Assembly (NCBI GenBank): GCA_030653035.1
Contig: JAUSAB010000057.1
Coordinates: forward strand, 1 to 64,000
Length of the DNA: 64,000 nt
Direction of reading: 5' to 3'
Origin: Desulfocapsaceae bacterium
Lineage (GTDB): Bacteria; Desulfobacterota; Desulfobulbia; Desulfobulbales; Desulfocapsaceae
A program made the translations under genes and the position numbers. Shown here piece by piece: positions 23,871 to 32,573 of the stretch. Every line of letters starts with the position of its first letter. The first letter of the stretch is position 1. The notes beneath the pieces are model-generated. The model was not told the DNA's origin, ran no database searches, and saw only the letters and a list, made by a program, of their open reading frames with translations.

Positions 23871-25436
23871 TCAAAAATTTTTGCCGGCTTGTTGAGCTAC
23901 AAAAACCTCTTCTTTCTTCCACTTACGCACCAACTCCAGAAGAGTCCTGACCCCTATACCTGATGGACCTTTGGGGACATAGGATTTTTCCGTAAACTCC
24001 CAGGCAGTACCGGCAATATCCAGATGGGCCCAAGGGGTGTCACCGACAAATTTCTCCAGATAGGCAGCTGCAGTGATAGTCCCTGCCGACTTACCGCCGG
24101 TATTTTTTATATCGGCAACCTTTGACTCAATCTGTTTTGTGTACTCCTTGCCAAGAGGCAGACGCCACAACGGCTCACCACTCCGCTCTCCTGCGGCCAG
24201 CAGACGGCCCACCAGCTCATCGTTATTGCCAAGCAGGCCGGTACGATGATGGCCAAGGCCAACGATCACCGCCCCGGTCAGGGTGGCAAGGTCGATCACG
24301 CAATCAGGCTTGAATTTCTCCAGACCATAGGCCAGGGCATCGGCCAAGATCAACCGCCCTTCGGCATCGGTATTGACGATCTCCGAGGTCAGTCCATTAT
24401 AGTGGGTGATAATATCCCCTGGTTTCAAGGCCGAACCACCAGCCATATTATCGGTCGACGGAATAATGGCAATCACCCCCAGATCGGGCCGTTCCTCACC
24501 CACCGCCTGCATCAGGGCCATGACGGCCGCACCGCCGCACATATCATATTTCATGTCTTCCATCCCGGCTGCCGGTTTCAGGCTGACCCCTCCTGAATCA
24601 AAGGTAAGGCCCTTGCCGACAATAAGCACCGTCGATGATTTATGAATCGGCCGGTATTCAAGAATCACCATCCTCGGCGGTTCCATGGAACCCTGATTCA
24701 CGGCCAGGATACCGCCCATCCCCAGACGCTTCATGGCGTCCTTGTCGAGCACCGTGCATTTCAGGGAATATTTTTTGGCAAGCATGCGGCCATGGGCAGC
24801 GAAATGGGAAGGCGTCCAGCCATTGCCCGGTTCATTAGCCATGTCTCTTGCCTCCCTGGCTGCCAGGGCTGCAACCTGTCCCGCGCGCATCCCTTTGAGC
24901 ACGGCATCGGTGCTTGCCTTGACGGACAGACGAATCTCCTCAAGACCTCGATACGACTTTTCTTCAGGATCATCCTTTTTGTATTTCAAAAAGCGATAGT
25001 CACCCAGCAAGACCCCTTCACTCATGCATTCGGCCACCTCTTTTGCCCGGATGCCGAGGATCTCGGGAAGACAGATCATAATCTTCTTCGCCTTTACCCT
25101 GGCCGCCTGCTGGGCAATGGCGCCGCCGGTCAGACGGCACCTCTCCCGTAATTCATCAACAGGCTCCCGCCCCTCAATCTTCCCCAATCCAACTATGAGA
25201 AGACGTTTTGTTGCAAAGTTCCCGCTTTTGTTCTCGGCCTGGGGATAAAATAGCAATGATTCCTCAGGGTTGGCACTAAACTCTTCAAGTGATCCAGCCT
25301 GTTCCAGCCAGCCCTGTACTGTAGTGTTTTCACACTTCAACACCCCTTTCTGGGACTGCTCCAGACAATACACCAACATATCCCCACTGAACTGTTCAGG
25401 TTTTTTTTCAGTTATAAGCAGTTTTGTCGATTCCAC
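23871..25436 (-). CDS. pepA: Leucyl aminopeptidase (M17)
   Basis: PepA is a dimetal aminopeptidase that releases N-terminal residues during peptide turnover; some homologues also bind DNA. The 521-residue protein has the N-terminal macro-like domain and the C-terminal catalytic domain. It carries VGKGLTFDSGGVSLKPAAGM with the Lys and Asp ligands, and the signature NTDAEGRLILADAL with the metal-binding Asp and Glu. The start is a GTG at 25436 after an AAAGGATG ribosome site. It lies upstream of fbp. Confidence 0.95.
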   Translation of the reverse strand: MESTKLLITEKKPEQFSGDMLVYCLEQSQKGVLKCENTTVQGWLEQAGSLEEFSANPEESLLFYPQAENKSGNFATKRLLIVGLGKIEGREPVDELRERCRLTGGAIAQQAARVKAKKIMICLPEILGIRAKEVAECMSEGVLLGDYRFLKYKKDDPEEKSYRGLEEIRLSVKASTDAVLKGMRAGQVAALAAREARDMANEPGNGWTPSHFAAHGRMLAKKYSLKCTVLDKDAMKRLGMGGILAVNQGSMEPPRMVILEYRPIHKSSTVLIVGKGLTFDSGGVSLKPAAGMEDMKYDMCGGAAVMALMQAVGEERPDLGVIAIIPSTDNMAGGSALKPGDIITHYNGLTSEIVNTDAEGRLILADALAYGLEKFKPDCVIDLATLTGAVIVGLGHHRTGLLGNNDELVGRLLAAGERSGEPLWRLPLGKEYTKQIESKVADIKNTGGKSAGTITAAAYLEKFVGDTPWAHLDIAGTAWEFTEKSYVPKGPSGIGVRTLLELVRKWKKEEVFVAQQAGKNF

Positions 25437-25502
25437 TCTTCATCCTTTTTTTTTCTGACTCTATCAATATATCTAAAATTCTGTGTCACAAACTCTTTCC
25501 AA

Positions 25503-25534
25503 TTGAAAAAACGTCTCGTTAAAGAGTATATAAT
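25503..25534 (+). promoter_or_regulatory. Possible sigma-70 promoter upstream of the CNNM gene
   Basis: TTGAAA (25503-25508) is followed after 18 bases by TATATA (25527-25532), which overlaps a TATAAT at 25529. It lies in the 330-bp divergent gap between pepA and the CBS-domain gene, which otherwise holds only an AT-rich tract and a degenerate copy of the palindromic repeat. Assignment is by motif only. Confidence 0.35.
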
Positions 25535-25649
25535 ACAATATAACGTTTAGCTGCTTCTTGGCAAAGAAGTATAATGCCTACATTTCACTTAATTTTGATG
25601 TTTATCCCCTATTATTCACTCTGTATCATCCAGAGCTCACCATTATTAA

Positions 25650-25745
25650 AAAATAACCGTAACGTTGAAATGCCTTGACCAGCCACAAGGAGCCATTAAG
25701 AGGTGAACAAGAAAAAAACATTGCTCATTTTTTAACGACTTCTCA
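25650..25745. repeat. Degenerate copy A of the palindromic repeat family
   Basis: AACCGTAACGTTGAAATGCCTTG, read in two parts, matches the left half of the copies at 56133-56228 and 30345-30440 (AACATTGAAAT, then AAGGAGCC). The right half is weaker (GCTCATTTTTTAACGACTTC). It fills most of the gap just upstream of the CBS-domain gene, so it could influence that gene's 5' untranslated region. Confidence 0.5.
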
Positions 25746-25766
25746 ATTCTATTCAGGATTATACTT

Positions 25767-26858
25767 GTGATATCCACCCTTATTACCGCCATCGTTCTCG
25801 CCCTTATCACCTCTTTCTGCTGTTCACTTATTGAAGCGGTTCTCTACTCAATCTCCAACAGCCAGGTGGAGATGCTCAAAAAAACAGGGCACAGATCCGC
25901 AACCCTGCTTACGGCTCTGCGAGCCGATATTAACAGGCCGATCACCGCCGTCCTCACCATGAACACCATCGCCAATACCGTTGGCGCCACTGTCGCTGGA
26001 GCTTCTGCCGCCGCAGTCTTCGGCGATGAAAACATTGTCCTGTTCTCTGCCGTATTCACCCTGTCCATTCTGATCTTTTCTGAAATCATTCCCAAGACAA
26101 TCGGGGTTGCCTATGCGGTAAAACTTGCCCCTGTGATCGCTAGGCCACTTTATCTTATGGTGATCCTGCTCACACCCTTCATCTGGATTTCCCAGATGAT
26201 CACCCGCCTTATTCCCCAAAACAAGGATAGCGGCCATGTCTCCTCTGAAGAGCTACGAACAATCGCCTCGCTGTCACTGCAGTCAGGGAAGATTGAGGCA
26301 GACCAGGAAAAGGTCATCAATAATATCCTTGAGCTCGGGAACAAGGTTGTCCGCCAGGTCATGACCCCGCGCACGGTCACCTTTTCCCTGGATCAGAATA
26401 TGACCGTTGCCGAGGCCATGAAACTTGCAAGCATACTCAGCCGGCACAGCAGAATTCCGCTCTACAATGAAAATCCAAATGATGTTGTCGGGATTATTAT
26501 GCGAAAGGATATTCTCCTGGCTGCGGCTGAACAGAAAAACAGCCTGCCGCTGTCACAGCTCATACGTCCGGTCCATTTTGTCGCTGAGACCGCCCCTTTA
26601 AATCGAGTACTCGTCGATTTTTATGAGAGACGCCAGCATCTTTTTGTAGTGGTGGATGAATATGGGGCCATGACCGGAATTATCTCCATGGAAGATATTA
26701 TCGAAGAGATCGTTGGCCGGGAGATCATGGACGAGTCAGACAAGGCAAAAAACATGCGGGAACTGGCCAGGAGCCAGTATAAATCAGCTGCAACAGAGGC
26801 CGACACTGACACTTTTTCTGATCGGATATCATCAGAAAAACAAAACGACAAACGATAA
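25767..26858 (+). CDS. CNNM/DUF21-CBS membrane protein (HlyC/CorC family)
   Basis: Residues 1-165 form the DUF21 membrane domain with three or four helices and motifs LIEAVLYSISNSQVE and LIFSEIIPKTIGVAYA. A CBS pair follows at about 185-320, with VRQVMTPRTVTFSL and VDEYGAMTGIISMEDIIEEIVG. The C-terminal transporter-associated domain of longer homologues is missing; the 363-residue protein ends in a polar tail. Relatives are linked to magnesium or cobalt efflux and were once called hemolysins. The following acyltransferase gene starts 29 bp later. The ion is not predictable. Confidence 0.85.
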   Translation: MISTLITAIVLALITSFCCSLIEAVLYSISNSQVEMLKKTGHRSATLLTALRADINRPITAVLTMNTIANTVGATVAGASAAAVFGDENIVLFSAVFTLSILIFSEIIPKTIGVAYAVKLAPVIARPLYLMVILLTPFIWISQMITRLIPQNKDSGHVSSEELRTIASLSLQSGKIEADQEKVINNILELGNKVVRQVMTPRTVTFSLDQNMTVAEAMKLASILSRHSRIPLYNENPNDVVGIIMRKDILLAAAEQKNSLPLSQLIRPVHFVAETAPLNRVLVDFYERRQHLFVVVDEYGAMTGIISMEDIIEEIVGREIMDESDKAKNMRELARSQYKSAATEADTDTFSDRISSEKQNDKR

Positions 26859-26887
26859 GCAACAAGAACTCTGGAGCAAAAACATAT

Positions 26888-28534
26888 ATGTTCAGTTTAC
26901 AACCGCGCTGGATTCAGCTCGGCCTCACAGTTCTTTTCTTTTTTTTCATCAAGATTTTCCTTTCTTCTATTATCCTCTCAAGTTTTTCCCGGATAGTTAT
27001 TGACGCCGAATTTGATCATCAAGAGAGTATTGAAATTTTCTATTCAACAGAAAATTATTTTGAGAAACAACAATCGATACAATCAGCATCGTTTACCAGC
27101 GGCAAAAGAGAGGCACAATCAATAAAGATGAATAACCAGGTTGCCAGGAAACTACGAATTGATCTTGGTGGCCATCAGGGGCAAGTCAAACTTTATGGCC
27201 TGGATCTTTATAGTTATTTTGGGGAAAAAATTCATTTTGATCCTCAGCAGATATATGAGCAATTCACCCCCAATCCCGACATCATCCGGTTTTCGGTCCA
27301 GGACGACCATCTTCTGATCACTTCACAAGCAAACGATCCCTACCTTATCTGCAAAGAAGAACTATCCCATAAAAGTTTGTTCTTCTCAATAATCGCCCCC
27401 TGCATTTTCAGTTATCTGTTCTTTCTGCTTATATCCAATTTCTCGATTCGACAGTTCCCGCCGATCTATGATCTCAACCACAAGAGCTCATCCATCGGGG
27501 TAAATATCGGTTCCCTGGACGGCATCCGGGGAATGGCGGCGCTCATGATCCTAGCAGCGCATTCCGGGATTAACAAAGGCACTATCGGCTCACTCGGGGT
27601 CTGGCTTTTTTTTGCCTTAAGCGGCTTTCTGCTTGCCACCCCCTTTGTCCAGCATCCGGAAAAAGCGGTATCTTACAACTTCATGAGCACCTATCTGATC
27701 CGCAGGTTAAAACGCATCCTGCCCATGTACTACACCTATATCACCTTAACCATGCTGTTTCTCAACAGAAACCCCGAGGTCTTCCGCCATTATCTCTTTC
27801 TGCAGGCTGACGGACACCTCTGGACAATCCCCCAGGAGATGCTTTTCTATCTCATTCTCCCCTTTATCATGATTGCCATTTATATTCTGTGCCGCGGGAA
27901 TCAAATAGCCAGCATTTTCCTTCTCCTTCTCTTCATCTATCTCACCAACAGGTTTCTCACTATGGACGTCATCGCCCTCTATGGCTATGGGACCATGCTG
28001 CCCTCTAAAGCCGGTATCTTTCTGAGCGGCGTTCTCTTTTCCTATATCTATCACTGGCTGTACAAAAATTCCTTTTTTCAGCGACTTGACCGCCGGAATT
28101 TCCGCATGTTCTGTTCCTTTACAGGCATACTTCTCATCATTGCCCTTATTTTCTTCTCTCTCCATATCATTAAAACCCTAAGTTTTTTTAATGGATTCAA
28201 CTACCCCAGTATCTTTGGTTTTTTGGCCGGTTTTTTTATTCTCCTGGTACTTCTGGCCGGAGATTCCCTGCTCGGCAGGATCATGAGTTTTCCCCCGCTC
28301 CGAGCTGTAGGCCTGGTCGGCTTCAGCTTCTACCTGCTCCATCCTCTGCTGTTGTCACTCTGCCTGACTCTTGCTCAATACTACTTCCATCTCAAGCCAA
28401 GCGCGCCATCTCTCTTTATTGTCACCGGTATCTCAACCTACTTTCTTTCCACTCTCACCTATACATACATCGAAAGGCCCTTTCTTAAAAAGCACCAGAG
28501 CAGTAAGCAGCCACATGAAAACACCAATCTGTAG
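26888..28534 (+). CDS. Acyltransferase 3 family membrane protein
   Basis: This 548-residue protein begins with one membrane helix (about 12-35) and an extracytoplasmic beta-rich region of roughly 130 residues. It then has the acyltransferase-3 core from about 205, with SLDGIRGMAALMILAAHSG holding the conserved catalytic His, and about ten membrane helices to the end (a GFSFYLLHPLLLSL motif near the C-terminus). Family members acetylate or acylate O-antigen, peptidoglycan or exopolysaccharide. The N-terminal periplasmic insert is unusual and may bind the glycan acceptor. It follows the CBS-domain gene closely; a shared role is not evident. Confidence 0.85.
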   Translation: MFSLQPRWIQLGLTVLFFFFIKIFLSSIILSSFSRIVIDAEFDHQESIEIFYSTENYFEKQQSIQSASFTSGKREAQSIKMNNQVARKLRIDLGGHQGQVKLYGLDLYSYFGEKIHFDPQQIYEQFTPNPDIIRFSVQDDHLLITSQANDPYLICKEELSHKSLFFSIIAPCIFSYLFFLLISNFSIRQFPPIYDLNHKSSSIGVNIGSLDGIRGMAALMILAAHSGINKGTIGSLGVWLFFALSGFLLATPFVQHPEKAVSYNFMSTYLIRRLKRILPMYYTYITLTMLFLNRNPEVFRHYLFLQADGHLWTIPQEMLFYLILPFIMIAIYILCRGNQIASIFLLLLFIYLTNRFLTMDVIALYGYGTMLPSKAGIFLSGVLFSYIYHWLYKNSFFQRLDRRNFRMFCSFTGILLIIALIFFSLHIIKTLSFFNGFNYPSIFGFLAGFFILLVLLAGDSLLGRIMSFPPLRAVGLVGFSFYLLHPLLLSLCLTLAQYYFHLKPSAPSLFIVTGISTYFLSTLTYTYIERPFLKKHQSSKQPHENTNL

Positions 28535-28594
28535 AAAATCACACAAAGAGACTTCGCACTCACTCTTTCACTACATCTCCTAAGCCGTTGTAAA

Positions 28595-28850
28595 CAAATA
28601 ACATAAACACCTAAATGGCTTGAACGGCATGAAAAGCCATAACGAAATGATTATAAAGAGAGCCTTTTGCAAAATGAGGATTTTCGGTCAAAATCAGGTA
28701 AGCGCAGACTCCGAGGCATGCGAAAAATTTTACCGCAGGTAGCTATCTGATATTCCGAGGATATAATTTTGAGCATAACGCAGAGCTTGGGCAAAAAAAC
28801 CATTTTGCAAGAGGCTCAAGAGGCAGGTTGTTTCGTAACGGATCCTAACC
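28595..28850. repeat. Copy B of the palindromic repeat, split by a MITE-like insert
   Basis: Left part CCTAAATGGCTTGAACGGCAT and so on to AACGAAATGATTATAAAGA (28595-28659) and right part AGGCAGG to TTTCGTAACGGATCCTAACC (28822-28850) join into a copy like those at 30345 and 56133 once 28660-28821 is removed. The right part encodes the last residues of the downstream lipoprotein gene. Confidence 0.65.
28660..28817. mobile_element. 158-bp MITE-like element
   Basis: Terminal inverted repeats of 17 bp, GAGCCTTTTGCAAAATG (28660-28676) and CATTTTGCAAGAGGCTC (28801-28817), match at 16 of 17 positions. The element is flanked by AAGA on both sides (28656-28659 and 28818-28821), a likely 4-bp target duplication. 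It carries no gene. It sits inside a copy of the palindromic repeat and abuts the stop codon of the lipoprotein gene. A full-length transposase relative is not in the window. Confidence 0.7.
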
Positions 28851-29451
28851 AGACGACAAGATCGCTGGCAACCTTCAGCGCCGCCTGATTGATTGCCGCT
28901 GTGCCGCCACGGGCATCGAGCGTCGCAGCCGGTATTGCAGCCACCAGTTCCTTGCTGGCAACCACTCTCCTGCTCTTGTTGTCGAGCAAATGGAAGCGCA
29001 TCCTGACAACCCCGACCGAAGGACTTCCCTCCACGAGAATATGGCCAAATTCAAGCAGTGTACTTTCCAGCAGGAAATCAGCCCCTGAAACCGATGTAGA
29101 CGGGAGCACGGCCCTGAAAAGGACGCTGTTTTCCACGGCGGCCTCAAGCACCGTCTGCATTGCCCTAACCGGCGCGTCTCGCCAGCAGCTGTAGACATAA
29201 CTATGCTGGGTGTTTTTGGTATCCGTATAGAGAATCTCAGTGGTAGTAAAGGCTGCACTGCCACGAACCAGGGCTATCTGGATAAGAGCTGAACCTTTTT
29301 TTTCTGTTTGGGCCAAATCACTTTGTCCCCACACCGGCTCAAGGGTATAGATCTCCATTGGCGGAAGGCTCTGGAATGTACATCCTACGATCAGAGTGAG
29401 AACAACAAGGCCGGCAAAAACCAGCACCTTCCCGCAGCTATTTCCTCTCAT
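28816..29451 (-). CDS. ABC-type transport auxiliary lipoprotein (PqiC/LptE-like)
   Basis: The 211-residue protein has a lipoprotein signal (VVLTLIVGC, lipid-bearing Cys at residue 24) and the pattern of the ABC_trans_aux family that accompanies MCE transporters, such as PMEIYTLEP and VRGSAAFTTTEILY. It should sit in the outer membrane or periplasm and help pass lipid from MlaD. Its first 14 bases overlap the 3' end of mlaD. The last residues (LGSVTKQPAS) come from an inserted palindromic repeat, so the natural C-terminus has probably been replaced. Confidence 0.85.
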   Translation of the reverse strand: MRGNSCGKVLVFAGLVVLTLIVGCTFQSLPPMEIYTLEPVWGQSDLAQTEKKGSALIQIALVRGSAAFTTTEILYTDTKNTQHSYVYSCWRDAPVRAMQTVLEAAVENSVLFRAVLPSTSVSGADFLLESTLLEFGHILVEGSPSVGVVRMRFHLLDNKSRRVVASKELVAAIPAATLDARGGTAAINQAALKVASDLVVWLGSVTKQPAS

Positions 29452-30331
29452 ATCCCTCCTCTCCCGGCCCAGGCTGCACTCGGGATCGTTTAAAGATCAG
29501 ATCTCCCGGGCTGGCCTCAATCGCCCGGGTCATTCTTTGCAGATCGCCCACCAGGATATCCAGCTCAGAGAACAGTTGCTGCAACGACTCCAGATTCCGG
29601 CGGGCAAGGTTGGCCAGATTTCGATCCGGATCCGCGTAATCATGTTCCAGGGTCCCGGCCATCTTCTCCACCCCCACGGCGGCGGACTCAACCTTGATAA
29701 AGGCCTGGGTAATCCCCTTCTCCATGACCATGCTGCTATCCACAAGACGCTGGAATCCTTGCAATTGCCCCCTGACATCTTTGGTCAGCGCCTTCATTTC
29801 AGCAAGAATATCAGTGACATTCTGCAGGTTTTGTTCACTGAGCAGTTGATCAATCTTATCCAGGGCCCGGGCCAGCTTTCCAGCCAGAACAGTCAGGGAC
29901 TCGTCAAGCCGGGCATAGGTTGAAGGAGCGGCAGGGATGATCGGAATTGTGTCACCCCTCTCAAGCAGCGGTGCATCTTTGCGCCCCCCGGTCAGTTCAA
30001 CAAAGGCCAAGCCGGTCATCCCGAAAGACTTGAGCGTAGCCCTGGTATCCACTTTGATCTGAGTGCCGTGTTTAAGTTTTAACAGCAGCTCCACCTCTTC
30101 GGAATTTTTGGGGTTCAGCCCCATCTTCTCAACAATACCCACATCCACACCCCGATATTTAACCGAGGCCTCAGAACTTAATCCGGAAACCGATTCCACC
30201 ATATAGACGTAATAATAGTCATGTTCCTGTTTGTACCCATACTTCCCCTGCCAATAGACAAAGCTGACCAGCCCTGCCAGCAACAGGACCACAAAAATTC
30301 CGACGATAGTGTAATTAATTCTGCTTTCCAT
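29438..30331 (-). CDS. mlaD: MCE/MlaD family lipid-binding protein
   Basis: The 297-residue protein has an N-terminal membrane helix (about 8-27), then the MCE domain at about 35-115 with VEYRGVDVG-like KYRGVDVGIVEKMGLN and TRATLKSFGMTGLAFVELTGG. A long helical region follows (120-285), as expected for a hexameric periplasmic ring or tube. It carries lipid between the MlaE permease and the lipoprotein. It is the third gene of the set, 87 bp after mlaF with repeat copy C in the gap. Homologues in other genomes are annotated as MlaD, PqiB-like or toluene-tolerance proteins. Confidence 0.88.
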   Translation of the reverse strand: MESRINYTIVGIFVVLLLAGLVSFVYWQGKYGYKQEHDYYYVYMVESVSGLSSEASVKYRGVDVGIVEKMGLNPKNSEEVELLLKLKHGTQIKVDTRATLKSFGMTGLAFVELTGGRKDAPLLERGDTIPIIPAAPSTYARLDESLTVLAGKLARALDKIDQLLSEQNLQNVTDILAEMKALTKDVRGQLQGFQRLVDSSMVMEKGITQAFIKVESAAVGVEKMAGTLEHDYADPDRNLANLARRNLESLQQLFSELDILVGDLQRMTRAIEASPGDLIFKRSRVQPGPGEEGYERK

Positions 30332-30344
30332 TCTTCACCGCTGT

Positions 30345-30440
30345 AAAAAAATAACAAGACCATCTGAATTGCAAAGACGGCATAAGGAGCCGTAACGAAA
30401 TAGCTCGAAATGATTTGGTTATTTCGTAACGGCTCCTAAG
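30345..30440. repeat. Copy C of the palindromic repeat, with perfect 16-bp arms
   Basis: GGAGCCGTAACGAAAT (30386-30401) and ATTTCGTAACGGCTCC (30421-30436) pair perfectly with a 19-base loop. Upstream bases ATCTGAATTGCAAAGACGGC match the other copies. The right arm, read on the minus strand, encodes the last residues of MlaF (LGAVTK and stop). The element lies in the mlaF-mlaD gap and could attenuate expression of mlaD. Confidence 0.8.
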
Positions 30441-31192
30441 CTCCGTATCCTTCCGCGTGCTCCGCCAAAGAAATCCCTGACAATGAGATGTGGATTTTTT
30501 CTGACCTCATCAAGGGTGCCTTCGGCAACCACCTTCTTGTCGCCCAATACCGCAAACCGATCAACAATGGTCCAGATGGAGTCAAGATCATGGGTGACCA
30601 TGACCACGGTTAACCCCAGCAGATCCCGTAATTTAAGGATTAAATGATCAAAGGCCTCAGCACCGACAGGATCAAGGCCTGAAGTCGGTTCATCTAAGAA
30701 AAGCAGCTGCGGATCCATGGCCAGGGCCCGAGCCAGCGACACCCGTTTGACCATGCCACCGCTCAACTCAGCCGGATAGAGCTCTGCGGCATGGGCCGGA
30801 AGCCCGACCATGTTGATCTTCATCGCCACGATCTCACCAATCAGGCTCGCGGAAAGATTGGTATACTCCTTGAGAGTTATGCCGATATTCTCGGCAACGG
30901 TCAGAGATGAGTAAAGGGCCCCGGCCTGAAAGAGTACTCCCCATTGCCGCCGCAGCAACGCGGCCTCCACACGGCTGATCGTGGACAGATTATGCCCCAG
31001 AACCGTGATTTTTCCCTCCTGCGGCGAGAGCAGCATCACCATCTCTTTCATCAAGGTAGATTTCCCTGAGCCGCTGCCGCCCAGAAGGCCATAGATCTCC
31101 GCCCGCCCCACGGTCAGACTGATGCCGTCGTGAATCAGGTTTTGGCCAAATCTGGTCACCACATTGGTGACAGTGATAACCGGGGCACTCAA
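30419..31192 (-). CDS. mlaF: MlaF-type ABC transporter ATPase
   Basis: The 257-residue ATPase energises the MlaE permease. It has Walker A GGSGSGKSTLMK near residue 36, signature LSGGMVKRVSLARAL near 143, Walker B LLFLDEPTSGLDPVG near 165 and a VTHD switch His. Translation starts with TTG at 31192, four bases inside the mlaE stop (TTGA overlap); the only nearby alternative starts are out of frame. Its last codons lie within repeat copy C. Confidence 0.93.
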   Translation of the reverse strand: MSAPVITVTNVVTRFGQNLIHDGISLTVGRAEIYGLLGGSGSGKSTLMKEMVMLLSPQEGKITVLGHNLSTISRVEAALLRRQWGVLFQAGALYSSLTVAENIGITLKEYTNLSASLIGEIVAMKINMVGLPAHAAELYPAELSGGMVKRVSLARALAMDPQLLFLDEPTSGLDPVGAEAFDHLILKLRDLLGLTVVMVTHDLDSIWTIVDRFAVLGDKKVVAEGTLDEVRKNPHLIVRDFFGGARGRIRSLGAVTK

Positions 31193-32400
31193 ATGCCCAG
31201 CTCCGTAAACAGGACTGAGAAGAGAGCGTCACAGGCAATCACCAGAAAAATGGCATTGACCACACTGATCGTGGTGTAACGGCCAATACTCTCGGTGCTT
31301 TTCGAGACCTGAAAGCCGCGAAAGCAGGCGACAGCCGCAATCAACCAGGCGAAAAACGGCCCTTTGAAAATACCAATCCACACATGTTTGATATCGAGTG
31401 CCACCTGCAAGCGGCGGAGAAACTCGCCATAGGAAAGGTTCAGGTGAATATTGGAGATGAACATCCCGGCCAGGATGCCCACCATATCGGCAAAAAAGAT
31501 CATCAGCGGCATGACGATCATCAAGGCCATGATCCGCGGCAGCACCAGAAAATGAAGGGGATCAAATCCCATGGTTCGCATGGCGTCAATCTCTTCGGTG
31601 ATCTTCATCACACCAAGCTGGGCGGTATAAGAGGAACCGGTACGGCCAGCCACGACAATGGCGGTAATCAGGGGCGCAAGCTCGCGGGTGACCGAGATGC
31701 TGATCATATCGACAATAAAGATATGGGCGCCAAATTTCTCCAACTGCACCGCCCCCTGATAGGCGATCACCACCCCAATCAGAAAGCTGGTCAGAGCGAC
31801 GATGGGCATGGCCCGCACCCCGGCCTCTTCGATATTCTTGACAATTGCCCCATATCGAATGGACAAGGGATGACGCAGAGCCAGCAGAAAGATGACAAAG
31901 TTCTCGCCGAGAAAAGAGAGGAAGGCAACCATATCTACAAAAAAAGAGACGAAGCCCTTCCCCAGATCATGCAAAAACCTCAACAAACGGGAGGACAACA
32001 CAGCCCCGGCAGCAGGGGATCCAGTCACATACTGGCGCAACAGCCGATACATTTTGTCAAACTCACCCTTGGCCCCGATAATCTCAAGGGAGCAGTTGTT
32101 GAGAACAAGCAGGTCATAATACCTGATAAAGAGCATCATCCCTGCCGAGTCAACACGCTCAACCGCTGAGACATCCCATTGAACTGGCGTCTTATGAGTC
32201 TTGCTGACAAACTGCTCCAGTTTCCGGTCCACATCCCGCATCCCCTCAATAACCCAGTCGCCACGGCTTATAATCGTCATCCCCTTCTGGGTATAGATAA
32301 ACTCAATTCGGCCTTTGTAAGAGGGTGTTCCATTCATTAGCTTTTTGCCAAGTTTGAAGGAGAGAAACAGTGTGCCTTTTTTTAGTATATTGATTTCCAT
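31189..32400 (-). CDS. mlaE: MlaE-type permease with N-terminal STAS domain
   Basis: Residues about 40-125 form a STAS domain (VQWDVSAVERVDSAGMMLFIRYYDLL), which in the classical system is the separate MlaB protein. The rest is the MlaE permease, with NIEEAGVRAMPIVALTSFLIGVVIAYQGA and EELAPLITA-like RELAPLITAIVVAGRTGSSYTAQLG segments and five or so membrane helices. The ATG at 32400 is preferred over a TTG at 32412. It is first in the order mlaE-mlaF-mlaD-lipoprotein. The substrate is probably phospholipid moving between the membranes. Confidence 0.92.
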   Translation of the reverse strand: MEINILKKGTLFLSFKLGKKLMNGTPSYKGRIEFIYTQKGMTIISRGDWVIEGMRDVDRKLEQFVSKTHKTPVQWDVSAVERVDSAGMMLFIRYYDLLVLNNCSLEIIGAKGEFDKMYRLLRQYVTGSPAAGAVLSSRLLRFLHDLGKGFVSFFVDMVAFLSFLGENFVIFLLALRHPLSIRYGAIVKNIEEAGVRAMPIVALTSFLIGVVIAYQGAVQLEKFGAHIFIVDMISISVTRELAPLITAIVVAGRTGSSYTAQLGVMKITEEIDAMRTMGFDPLHFLVLPRIMALMIVMPLMIFFADMVGILAGMFISNIHLNLSYGEFLRRLQVALDIKHVWIGIFKGPFFAWLIAAVACFRGFQVSKSTESIGRYTTISVVNAIFLVIACDALFSVLFTELGI

Positions 32401-32573
32401 TCTGCCCGTCAAGGAAGCCAGTTAATACCTGCCTCAAGTCGGCATTGACCATCAGGATTTCTCATTGTTCAAACTGCATTCGTGCAGTATCATCTCATCT
32501 ATCAAACATAAAGAGCTGTGATTCAAAGACTGGCAATGCTCAATCATTGGCAGCATTCAACTTGAGATTCTCC

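Noticed and set aside
28535-28815. An insertion sequence with transposase
   Set aside because: The element is only 158 bp and has no coding frame, so it is called MITE-like instead.
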